DNA of 64,000 nucleotides from the NCBI GenBank assembly GCA_963989385.1, contig OZ022511.1, positions 26,344,503 to 26,408,502 on the forward strand, given 5' to 3'. How positions within the stretch are numbered: position 1 is the stretch's first letter; each line of letters starts with the position of its first letter. This document shows, piece by piece, positions 54,438 through 64,000 of the stretch. The stretch is from Ctena decussata. Lineage: Eukaryota > Mollusca > Bivalvia > Lucinida > Lucinidae. A program made the position numbers and the translations under genes. The notes under the pieces are model-generated. The model was given only the letters and a program-made list of their open reading frames with translations, made no database searches and was not told the origin of the DNA.

Positions 54438-57329
54438 GTAAGTATATTCGAGGACTTTAAAAACGCATCACCCCAAAAGGAATTGTATTTTAGCAATTCC
54501 GCAATTCAAGCTACTTAATATGACTAGGTTTTATTAGAAGTAACTGTTGTAAAACTAATCAAATTAAAGATATTGCAGGAATCTATGTTTTGCGTGACGA
54601 ACTTTGCACTTAACCGGTCAACTGCACTTCCCCTGAATTTTACTTAAAACGTCTTTATGTGACAGCCCTTGAAGTCGATCCCAGCTTTGCCATGCAAAAT
54701 ATCCTACAGCAGAAATACAAAATTAAAGTCGCCATGACTGTGTGTGCTGTCAGAAAGCTTAAATCGACAACGGGAACATACAAATTGGAATCTCAAAAAA
54801 GTGATTTTCTTGAAAATAACGTTATTTGACGTTTCACACTTCGCTTGAACAGTTTACGATACAAACATCTTACAGATTCACTTTCTGATTATTCACCAAC
54901 TACAATGGATACTTTGATATCAGCATCAAATGTCTGTTTATCAGCGTAGTAAATGACGTCAACGTCAATGATTTTGTTCTTAACGGACTCTAGAATATTC
55001 ATTTTAACACCAAACGCTTCTAGAGTAGATCACTATGAGCCGTAAAATACTGTTTGAATGAATTTATTGTCGTCGGTTTCGAAGTTTGCTGCCATGTTTA
55101 AAATGTCACTATAATTGCATTCCATGAACGTTCGTTTACCTCGCTTCACATCAGTAATTGTTTAAATACAGCGGAAGACGGTAACCACGCTGTACTCCGT
55201 TAAGCACTCGGACGGTGCATTATAACGTTTGGTGAAAATCCCACGTTTCAAAACACCCTTTTATCTTTCTTGCATGTACCTAAACATTTTAAATTCTAAG
55301 ATTGTACTGATGATTATCTCATGCATTTGATATATATATGTACAAGTTTATTTGTCATTAGATTTGTTTTACCTGATAATAAAACAAATGCACATTTCAA
55401 TTTGTATCAAGTTAGGCGTTTTAAAAGTCTTCGAGTATATTTAGACTGATCGGCTTATATCCGCTAAACAGAAACACTAAGTGTCACTATTCTGCTCCTA
55501 TTATTTAGTATTGTGCTAGGGCCAAAATCTGTATCTACGCTAGAAAACACTTTCGCTCTCCCAAAAGAGTAGAGCTTGGCATCCGTGTGGATGTTATAGC
55601 CTGTACCCCTCTGGACATAATAAAGCCCGGAGACATTCTGAGAAATCCCTCCTGGGCGCTAGAGGAGTGAATTTGTAAAAATTACGAAACATCACTATTT
55701 TCTCTCATTTTTTTAAATTTTGAAAAAAAAAATCCGGTTGTCTTAATTTTGTATTAAATTACCCCCATATATATGTTGCCACATATGTGTTCTAATAAAT
55801 AAGACTTTCCAAGGTAAGGTAAATATCACCAAAGGGGCCCCACAAAGGGATAATTACCAGTAGTATATTTTTCGTAATGTTGATCCCACCCTATATAAAT
55901 GTTATGTTCTGAATCATTTCTGAAAGATTTTGATGTTATTTAAGTATGGAGGGTTTGCATATAGCCTATGACAGTTTTTAAGTGCATAACTTTTTTGTTC
56001 GAGATAACGGGCGTGCCACGGTAAAATGAAATATATGAATGCATAATTCTCCTTAATCAATGGCCAAACTATTTAAATTTAAACTACATCTGTCTCTCAT
56101 TGACATGGAATAACGCATTTTAGTTGGAATTTTGTTGATGAACACTGAAATGTTTAAATAAATATATAAAAGTCTAACTTGATGCAAATTTGGCACACAT
56201 GATAGTCATAAATATTAAGTTTATACAAACCCTGAAGAAAAACGCTACCCTTCGTTAAGCCGCAACCCTGTTTAATTTGTATCAAAACTAATGTAGTAAA
56301 TAGACATTTTATAAAGTTCCCTTACAAGCTGGTAGCCTGTTAAAGGAGAATATATACATATTCATATGTGTTACTGACCTATATATGTTACATATTTATG
56401 TACGTTTAATACGGACATGTTTATATGTAAAATACAATTTATACAAAATCTAAAATATGATTCGATTGTACTGTATAAAGATAAAATTTCATTTTAAAAA
56501 CTTGTGGAACCAGAGCTATTTCGAACTTAAAAGTGTAAAGGTGAATAGTTTAACCTAATAGTCATGGTACCATGTTGTCCAATACTAACGGTTGAATGTG
56601 GGCAGATGGATCTCATCAGCCTCGGAGGGTAATAAGAACTACATGTAGAAGGGTAGGTGCAATTCTTATCCTTGGTTGCAGTCCACCTAGGAATTCATTG
56701 CTAGGTCTGTGAACAAAACGTGCTAAAGAACACTTGTGAAAACAGCATCACAGGGTTGAAGTCTTCCTAGAAGTCAACTGCCAGTGAAGAGCACCAACAT
56801 GAGTTCAACAACCGTGGGTTACTTGCACGACCCGAGCGAGCCTTGCTAAGTTTGGTACAACATCTAGATTTCAGAGACACTGTTGATTAGGATTTGCCTA
56901 ATCAGCTTGGACCTTTCCGTCTAGTTGTATTATATTGCAGCGGAACCCCAGCGCCGAGGTAGCTTCAAACAATCAGGATTAACTAGGGTGCTGCATAATT
57001 GCGGGTTCACCCGGACTGGTACCTTAGTTAGTGGAAGCGAATAGAAAGGCAAGACATACGCTTAGTTTTAACTTGTCTATTAAAAGAACTCTTTCTCAAA
57101 CATGTAACAGTACATCTTAGATGTATTATAGACATATAAATATTGTATAATAGATAGAAATGTGCTGGTTGGTATCCAATGCTAAGTAGTTTAGAATCAC
57201 ACGTATACATTCCAACTAGTTACAAGATGGAATATTTGGCCTTACATGTACAAGTAATGTTTTGTTTAGATTAAGTATCCTATAATTTCCTATATAAATC
57301 CTAACTTTGCCTATAATACTGTGAGGGTG
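54438..57329. other. anonymous intergenic sequence
   Basis: Around 54665-54830 an open frame (VDPSFAMQNILQQKYKIKV, then VCAVRKLKS) faintly recalls the N-terminal helix-turn-helix of MULE transposases, but it is isolated. The remainder has no gene, RNA or repeat that I can support. Confidence 0.4.
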
Positions 57330-57445
57330 CACCAAGCATAGGAGGGTGTACCAATCATGGGTGACTGCACCAATCATGGGTGAATGCACCAATCATGGGT
57401 GAGAGCACCAATCATGGGTGAATGCACCAATCATGGGTGTCAGCA
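57330..57445. repeat. 19-bp minisatellite (CACCAATCATGGGTGAATG)
   Basis: Six units start at 57330, 57349, 57368, 57387, 57406 and 57425, an exact 19-bp period. Decayed copies (GCACCAA..., TTGGTG...) continue to about 57700. CACC...GGTG makes each unit a small hairpin. Confidence 0.9.
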
Positions 57446-58781
57446 CTTAACACAGGTAAACGTATGCACCATCAAAGTATTGCAACAAATTTGGGTGTAA
57501 GCTTCTCCAACAAGTGGCACCAATCATGAATGCATGCACCAACGGTATGTATGTGTTATGCACCATAAGTGGATAGCATCAACTATAGGTATAAGCAACT
57601 TCAACAAGTTGTACAAATCATGGGTGCATGCACCAACAGCAAGTGCACCATTCGTTGGTGTGTGTGTGTGTGGGTGTGTGAGTGCACCAAACCTAAGGTG
57701 TGGTAGCAGTGATCCCTAACATAATTATCAAGGTTGCTTTAGTTCTTAATACAAAGTCTAGAAGTCTTAAGACCTATTTAAAGTAGAATCATGTGCCAAC
57801 CAAAACTAACAGAAAAAGTAAAGAAGTCAACAAGCACCAACGCTGGAGAAATATTAAAATAATAGATTATAAGAGAGAGACCTCTAAAGGTCCATATAGA
57901 TTTCTCCTAGCAGGCATTGTGGTCTGTTGGTGTACAGTTTGGTGCATAGTAGCTATTGAGATTGGTGTGATTTCTTAGTATTTCTCAAGCAAGCAAGAGA
58001 GCTGATGTGGATATGTTGACCGAAATACAAACTAATGGCCGACACCCACTGCGACTTCACTTATATAGGCCAAGGGCACGTGATACCCTGTAACGTCATC
58101 GGTTGACCTCACGAGCGGTGTTGGTGCGCCATGTACATTTCCGTAACGTTGGTGCAGGTTCGGTTGATTCGGATAGTCCTGCCGCCAACACCCGGAAAGT
58201 ACCGAGAGATTCCGAAGACAAAGCGTTGGTGCAGAGAACTGAAATCCCGTTAATTGGCTGATTTAAACCCAAAATACAGCGATAAAAATGCATACCAACA
58301 TACAAAAAGCCCATAATGGTAAAATATAAAGGTAATACTTCATCATCGTGCCAGGATAACGCTCAGTTATTAGTTCTAGTGAGATAATTTTCCGGTCAAA
58401 GTTGTCACACGAATTCGTGTTTACATTAATCGAGCATAACCAATAATTCGGCACCGATCTAACCATGAAAGGAAGCAGTTCCGTTACAATATTCAGTGGC
58501 TTGCTTGGAGAAAACAAGGCGCCACTTCCACCTATATAAGTCTCCAAAGCCTAGGGGTCTATTTGGGTTGGTGTAGACCCAGCATCATAGAGTGAACGTC
58601 TTCCCAGAAGAGTTAGCTCCTGGGGAGGAATAACACTTTTAGCCAACGGACACATGTTCATGACCAAGGCGAGCAATATAATTCGGTTGTGGTCAATATG
58701 ATCAGCCTGGAGAAGTATGATCTCCATCAGGTTGACTTTTGCCCAAGTAACATTTCGGAAGAAAGACCCAAGGAAACGTTT
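57446..58781. other. anonymous sequence with GGTGTTGGTGC words
   Basis: 57446-57700 holds decayed minisatellite units. 58096-58250 has several GTTGGTGC words. No gene is supported; the - strand ORFs at 58096-58547 have no recognisable domain. Confidence 0.4.
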
Positions 58782-59047
58782 TGTTGTTGTGTTACTGTTT
58801 AGCGTCCACGGTAAACGTCTATAGTCATGTCGGTACGGTCAGTTAACTTAACAATACTGTTCCTGGACAAGCTTAGACCTTCTAAGCGGTTAATCAGTAC
58901 TAAGTGCACATACTTTCACCAGTAACTGACAACTGCCCTTTTTGAATCAGGGGAAGGGGAAATGAAAGTAAGTGCCGGATCGGGTAGCAAACCCGAGACA
59001 TCTAGCTTACAAGTCAGGCGCGCTACCGACTGTGCTACGCGGCCCGG
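58782..59047 (-). mobile_element. tRNA-derived SINE (long family), reverse orientation
   Basis: Most diverged copy of the family seen at 6599, 36555 and 42428. The shared body (CTAAGCGGTTAATCAGTACT, AGTAACTGACAACTGCCC) and the tRNA-like head at the right end (ACTGTGCTACGCGGCCCGG) are intact in outline. A GTTGTTGTG tail lies at the left. No target duplication is obvious. Confidence 0.82.
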
Positions 59048-59159
59048 CCCCCCAATGATACTTGAATACTGGGTCTGTCGGGGCCTGGCTTAACAATGAT
59101 CACGCCTACCGTTTGACGTAAGTAAGTACATGTAGTTGATAAGTGTGCGACTGATGTGA

Positions 59160-60752
59160 CAAAGGTCGAGAAAAGGAGAGGTAGGGAGAACATCTCAGTA
59201 GGAACCTGGTATGTGAGGGCTCTGGGGCCACCCGGGAAACTTTGAGAGCTGATCCACAAAATGAACAGGTATTTCTGGAACATACTGGAGCTCTGAGAGA
59301 TGCATTGAGAACTTTGAAGAAATGTCAACGGATGACAGACACAAGGTTTGCCTACCAGTCTGCAACAGACCCTCCGTTTGCGAGCAGCTCCTCTCAATGT
59401 CACAACACAATAATAAAGATCTGTGCAAGAGGATAAGAAGGTAGACCATTTCCACCTGTAACTCCAGTAAATTACGAAGGACATTCTGGTTCTACAAGGT
59501 GATTGGAATGGCAAGAGGATGGGAATTACAAACAGACTGGAGAGACGTATGTGGACCCTACTACTATGCCGAGACAAATAAGAGAGGTCTCAAACTCCTA
59601 AATTTGCAACTTTAACAACTTGTACTGACAAATACCTGGGCCCCACAAACCATTCACAAGGTTGACCACAGCCGAGACAGGAAGCATTAAGACCAGACTG
59701 ACTACATCTTGGTGAGGAAGCGGTTCAAATTAGGAGGACAAGAAGCTTTCTTAGCTCAGACATAGGAAGTGTACATTACCTGTTGATGATTACCCCTCAA
59801 GTTCGTCTGAAGGAGACCAGAAAGACAACCCAGCCAAGACTGAGGTTTCACCGTGAGAAGTTCAAAAACCCAGTTGTGGACATGCACATACCAAGTAAAA
59901 AAAGGCGGGAAATTGCACCATTCATTAGTCTGAGGGATGATGACAGACATAGATAGCATGATTACAAACTACAATACAACATTGACTGACACAGCCAGTG
60001 AGATACTTGGGAAGGAACGTCAGAGGACAACGCCCTGGCCACCAGATATGTTCTTGATATCGCTGATGAGAGAAGAGATTCGAAGAATAGCCGGTATGAA
60101 ACATAAGGAATGAAAGAATACAGGACAGCTGACAAGAGTGTTCAAAAGACCCTGAAGAAAGCAAAGGAGGATAGTGCAAGGAGATTGGAACTTACCTGAA
60201 CAAAATATCAGCATAACAGATGGTGAAAGATCTAACTTCAGGGAAACAGGGTAGATCAACAAATATCCAGGACTAGTCTGGAACATGTCTCAAAGAGCAC
60301 CAAATTTACAGCAGATGGACAGAATTTTGACCAGTGCTATACAACCATGTGTCATGGTGACAATACAGTTCTGGACTGCACTTGGCACTCAGAAAAAGAT
60401 CTACAACCGATCCTTCGCGAGGCAGCTAAGATTGCAGTAGCTGCACTGAAAAGGGAAAAGTCTACCGGGGTTGATAATATTTCAGTAGAACTTGTTCAAG
60501 CAGGCGGGGAGACCATGAAAGGTCTGGAAAAAAGTCTGAAGAACAGAAGAATAGCCAGCCCTTATGACTCCGTCGCTGGTTACTACGCTCCCTCGAGAAG
60601 GCCAACAGCAGCTCTGCCAGAACTACAAAATCATCAGCCTCAAAGTAAAGTCATGCTGAAAGTCACCTTGAACAGACCCAAACCCCAAGTTGAAGAGATA
60701 ATTGCTGAACAAAGGCTGGTTTCAGTGTCGGAAGAAACACAACAGAAGAGAT
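59160..60752 (+). pseudogene. degenerate non-LTR retrotransposon (endonuclease-RT LINE)
   Basis: Near 59186 the + strand reads ENISVGTWYVRAL, the start of an APE-type endonuclease. Around 59478-59520 it reads KDILVLQGDWNGK. From 60347 a frame of 135 codons reads CHGDNTVLDC, EKDLQPILREAAKIAVAALK, GVDNISVELVQAGGETM and SKVMLKVTLNRPKPQVEEI, matching the linker and first RT motifs of a widespread marine-invertebrate LINE. Multiple stops and frameshifts separate these parts. The RT catalytic YxDD region and everything after it is absent. The reverse-strand ORFs at 59035-60286 are antisense shadows of this relic. Confidence 0.82.
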
Positions 60753-61285
60753 AGATCTATTCTTTGTAGAAATTACTCAGGTGAACAAATGGTCATTTTC
60801 CAGTTCTAGTCTCCTGGGCGTTTCTTGAAATGTCTCCGGGCAAACTCTATGGTGAAATAAATTATATTTTAATGCGAAGGGTTGCCAAACTCTGCTATAG
60901 AGGAGAGCTAACCTCTTCTTTTTTTTCCTGTGCTCCTGGACTAGTAGTGTTTCGATACCTTGTCGGCAGACTAATATGCTGTCCACACCTAGTAGTTAAA
61001 TTCTACATATGTGAACACCATTAGATTCAGCTGGTTTGTAAATCTTTCAGCAATATAATTCAAGGACTAGTGTGACCTGAATTGGCGTTGAGATTTTGCA
61101 GCTGCCATTGCACGAAATTACAAAGTACACATGAACAAACTTCGCACGACCAGTTAGCTTTATAAAAGACGGTGGCATTCATAAACAATCGATTTTTCAA
61201 TTGGAACAAAATACTGATAAAAAACCCCGCTAAATTTCAGTCAGTAATTTTTTTCTTCCAATTTCACAGACACACGCGCGGAAAG
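60753..61285. other. anonymous sequence
   Basis: No gene or repeat assigned downstream of the LINE relic. Confidence 0.4.
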
Positions 61286-61352
61286 ATAGACAGAGAGAGA
61301 CGGAGGCGGAAAGAGAGAGAGGGAGAGAGAGAGAGAGAGAAAGATAGAGAGT
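61286..61352. repeat. (GA)n-rich microsatellite
   Basis: GAGA/GAAA purine run that also creates artificial Arg/Glu or Leu/Ser ORFs on the two strands. Confidence 0.9.
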
Positions 61353-64000
61353 TTGTTTGTGATGACGAAGTCTAGTGACTAAATCATAGCGCCAGCAGAA
61401 TATTGCCGGCTTCGATTTCTGGGATAGATTAATGCAAGTGTTGTGCACCTACGCAATAAAAGTATATGAATATGCTTCGAATTTGAGATAAATTGTTGTA
61501 ACTGTTGTGCACCTACGCATTAAAATTATATTAATTCTAACCAAATTTGTAGACAGTAGAAACGACAAATGAACAGGGATATCGCTCAAACATCATAACC
61601 TGGAGGATACAAGTCTTCAGAGAGTTTATCAAATGATAGCATGTAAATGTTTTGCCAGGGAATTGTCAATTTAATAGTCAACACGTCTTCATCCTGCCCT
61701 TATTTGAGGAGCTTTTTCCAACGATGATTATCACGAATGATGATATCTGGTGATGCATTTTGCCACTCAGTCTGAAATCCTCGTTTTCCATTTATTGTTT
61801 GATTCTTTGGGCCAGACCTGCACCATTTTTCTTCATGCATACTTTGACGTATAGCATACGATAGTATGCACGGCAGACGGATTCGGATCTAACATTTAAT
61901 GACGGCTACATCCTAAATACTAATGCAGATGCAAACATAAGTTTATAACATTTTGATGGCATCAGCAGTGGGAGTAAACAATCTACAAAGAAGAAAATAT
62001 AAATAAGAACTAACAAAATCAGAGCAATCAATTCTCACTTTTCCAACCTGAACTAGAAGGTTGATGCGAGACCAGAAATGTCTAGGCAAACCAACAATGG
62101 TCATACTGTTGTTTTTCTTTTATCTCAGACTCTTACTTAGGGGTCTTATTTGGTGTGGATACGCTTACATCAGCACTCAAGTGTGTTTGGTTATGTATTG
62201 TGTTTGTTTGTGATCTTATATGGGGATTGCTAATGTCAGTGAGCATCTACGCAGATCAAGCACAGACACAAACCTCGAGCTGCATCAGAGTGCATAATGA
62301 AATTGCAGCGATGTTACACTGGTTTAGTTATCAAGCCTTCATGCTATGCTTCCAACACGTATTCTTATTTCCTTTGTATTGCACACATTTAAATTATTTC
62401 AGCGTCGAGCTGTTTCACATTGGTTGGTGTTCTGAGACTACTGTGTATCATTTAAAGAGTAACTACACTTCAGGAACTGACTGAATGTGATCCCAAACCC
62501 TATCCCCAACATCAAAGGGAAAGATTGACAAAGACATCATGTCTGTTTTGTATTTTATGAATTTAAAACGAGGCCAGTTTATTCAGTGAACGAATACGCA
62601 ACACGCGTATTTACATACAAAATATAAAATGAATAGCCCATTTTATCTTTATACATTCATGCACGGGTTATCCGTAATGATTTGAGATAGCGTTTATCGT
62701 GATTATAAAAATATCTGCTAGAATACGTAGCCTAATAATTAAGATTTGCATACGGGTATCTAAATAACAAGACTGTGTATTCTATCAGCTAGTTAGGTTT
62801 ATGTAATTAGGATTGATTCTACTTTTCACACTTGTGGTGGTCTTGTTTGTGATGTTCAGGCTAGCCCGCTGACCACCTACATGAGAAATGGCTGTTCATA
62901 TGGCTGCCGCCGGTGTTGTCTTTGCTGGTGACTAATTCTTTGTTGTCTCTTTTTCACTTGGTGTCTTGGGTTGGATCTGGAATTGAATTGTGTCTATTCT
63001 TGAGAATTTTCCTCCTTACTTTTGGGGCCTCCTCTTCCTCATTGTGGTTTAACATGCCCTAAAAATATTGATAAGGAAACATTTAGATATGTGTCTTTCA
63101 AAGTTTTTGCTAAATAATAAAGATCAAGCGACACAGAAAATACTTCAGTCAACAAACACGCCTCACGTGAGACACCGAATGGTCCGAAACGATTACTATT
63201 GATTTTAAAGCTTTTACTTTACTTCGCTTGGATTTAAAATGAATAACATGCGTACAAACGCCAGGAAAGATCTCTAAAAAATGCCAAAGTTACAAGGCAC
63301 AGCCCGCCAGAGACACCGAATGGTGTATAACACAAGATATAAGATAAAAGGAGCTTTATTTAAAGTCAGTAATCAACATATTAAGACTTCATAAAAAGGA
63401 AAAAAGGCAAAAATGAAATTAAAAAAAGAAAACAGCATATTTTTGATAACTCTCTAATTACGCTAACAGACAAGAACAGCAACAGAAGAAGCGCCTTGGA
63501 ATGATCAGTAGTAGCGAAACGACAGGATGTTTATTCATTAAAACAAATAGGAAGTTACACAGGAAATGTGACAATAAAAACACAACACATCCAAGACTCT
63601 AAAAGAAGAAAGGAGAAACGCAAACAATAAAACAGTAAATTTTTCATAGTACCGATCCAAGAAAGACAAACTGTACTTAAATCAATAACATCAAAATTTT
63701 TACAAAATACTCCCTACCTACCTCGTCCAGCGCACCCCCCCCCCCCCCCCCGACACACACTTCCCCTAAAAATTTTATCCGCGTAAGAAGTTTCAGCTTC
63801 GTAACGGACCGTAGCTAAAGCTACTTGGAGCATTATGTAGTTTCATCGCGCAACCTTGTCGTTATCCCTCGAATAGGTCTACCAACCAATTCAAGAATAC
63901 AAAACAAACAAAATCAAAAAGTGAAAGAAACACAAACAGCTCAGTGGGTAGCAGTTAAATGTCAGATAACTCATACCAACTTAAGAGTGACAGATGTGCA
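61353..64000. other. anonymous sequence to the right edge
   Basis: 61439-61460 and 61503-61525 share GTTGTGCACCTACGCA(A/T)TAAAA, a small duplication. 62451-62538 is the inverted copy of 45744-45834. 63735-63751 is a run of 17 C. The ORF at 62155-62484 (109 codons) has hydrophobic stretches but no recognisable family and partly overlaps the repeat. ACACCGAATGG occurs twice (63173, 63312). No gene is supported. Confidence 0.45.

Noticed and set aside
54665..54830. Possible MULE transposase N-terminus
   Set aside because: Weak helix-turn-helix-like similarity over about 30 residues, no catalytic region nearby.
59035..60286. Several - strand ORFs of up to 180 codons
   Set aside because: They are antisense to the LINE EN-RT relic and have no recognisable domains.
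62155..62484. 109-codon ORF with hydrophobic stretches
   Set aside because: No known family, and its end overlaps a dispersed repeat found inverted at 45744.

Overview
The window looks like nuclear DNA from a bivalve mollusc, inferred from content rather than any species marker. It is AT-rich, intron-bearing and packed with interspersed repeats. It carries many copies of the MITE-like cassettes typical of bivalves: a hairpin end, a (CCGT)n run, then a ~145-157 bp tandem array. It also has tRNA-derived SINEs, a Ty3/gypsy retrotransposon and an EN-RT LINE. Only two host genes can be supported.

Left part (1-21.5 kb): two phase-compatible exons (2802-2915 and 21014-21210, + strand) encode a ten-cysteine Ly6/uPAR three-finger domain followed by a hydrophobic C-terminal tail. 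The first exon, with the signal peptide, is not visible. The ~18.1 kb intron between them is mostly transposable DNA: a SINE with a 12-bp TSD (3421-3582), cassettes at 3713-4595 and 7440-8654, a SINE at 6599-6885, and a TA-flanked inverted-repeat element (9219-20159). That last element was itself invaded by a 9.16-kb LTR retrotransposon (9549-18711, - strand) and by another cassette (19052-20123).

The LTR retrotransposon is the most striking object. Its two 2261-bp LTRs look identical, and it has a 5-bp TSD (CCATA), a tRNA-Leu primer site and one intact 1179-codon ORF. The ORF order is Gag, protease, integrase, and it ends in what looks like the first residues of reverse transcriptase. Just past the stop codon the same frame reads like the last residues of RNase H. 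The element therefore appears to be an integrase-before-RT (Gmr1-like) gypsy element whose RT and RNase H were cut out. Its integrase also has Glu where the second catalytic Asp of DD35E is expected. Each LTR holds eight perfect TGACGTCA (CRE/ATF) palindromes.

Middle part (21.3-38.5 kb): a second, non-coding LTR retrotransposon (22960-26488, 794-bp LTRs, tRNA-Ala-like primer site) is bracketed by two copies of a 180-bp repeat with a 31-bp-arm hairpin. Two further strong palindromes follow (27335-27404, 27454-27524). A cassette lies at 28865-30540. A larger minus-strand cassette (31818-37600) was invaded by a third cassette with a 290-bp higher-order repeat (32449-35310), by a SINE (36555-36828) and by a TTAA-flanked MITE (37004-37524). 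Another cassette sits at 37744-38512.

Right part (38.5-64 kb): mostly anonymous intergenic DNA with palindromes, a 223-bp-arm inverted repeat (48141-48820), minisatellites, two more SINEs, a LINE EN-RT relic (59160-60752) and a 3' fragment of apparently the same LINE family (53225-53446). The one host locus is an intronless rhodopsin-family GPCR on the - strand (50671-51825), disrupted by two mutually compensating frameshifts. All calls come from reading the sequence; no database search was possible.
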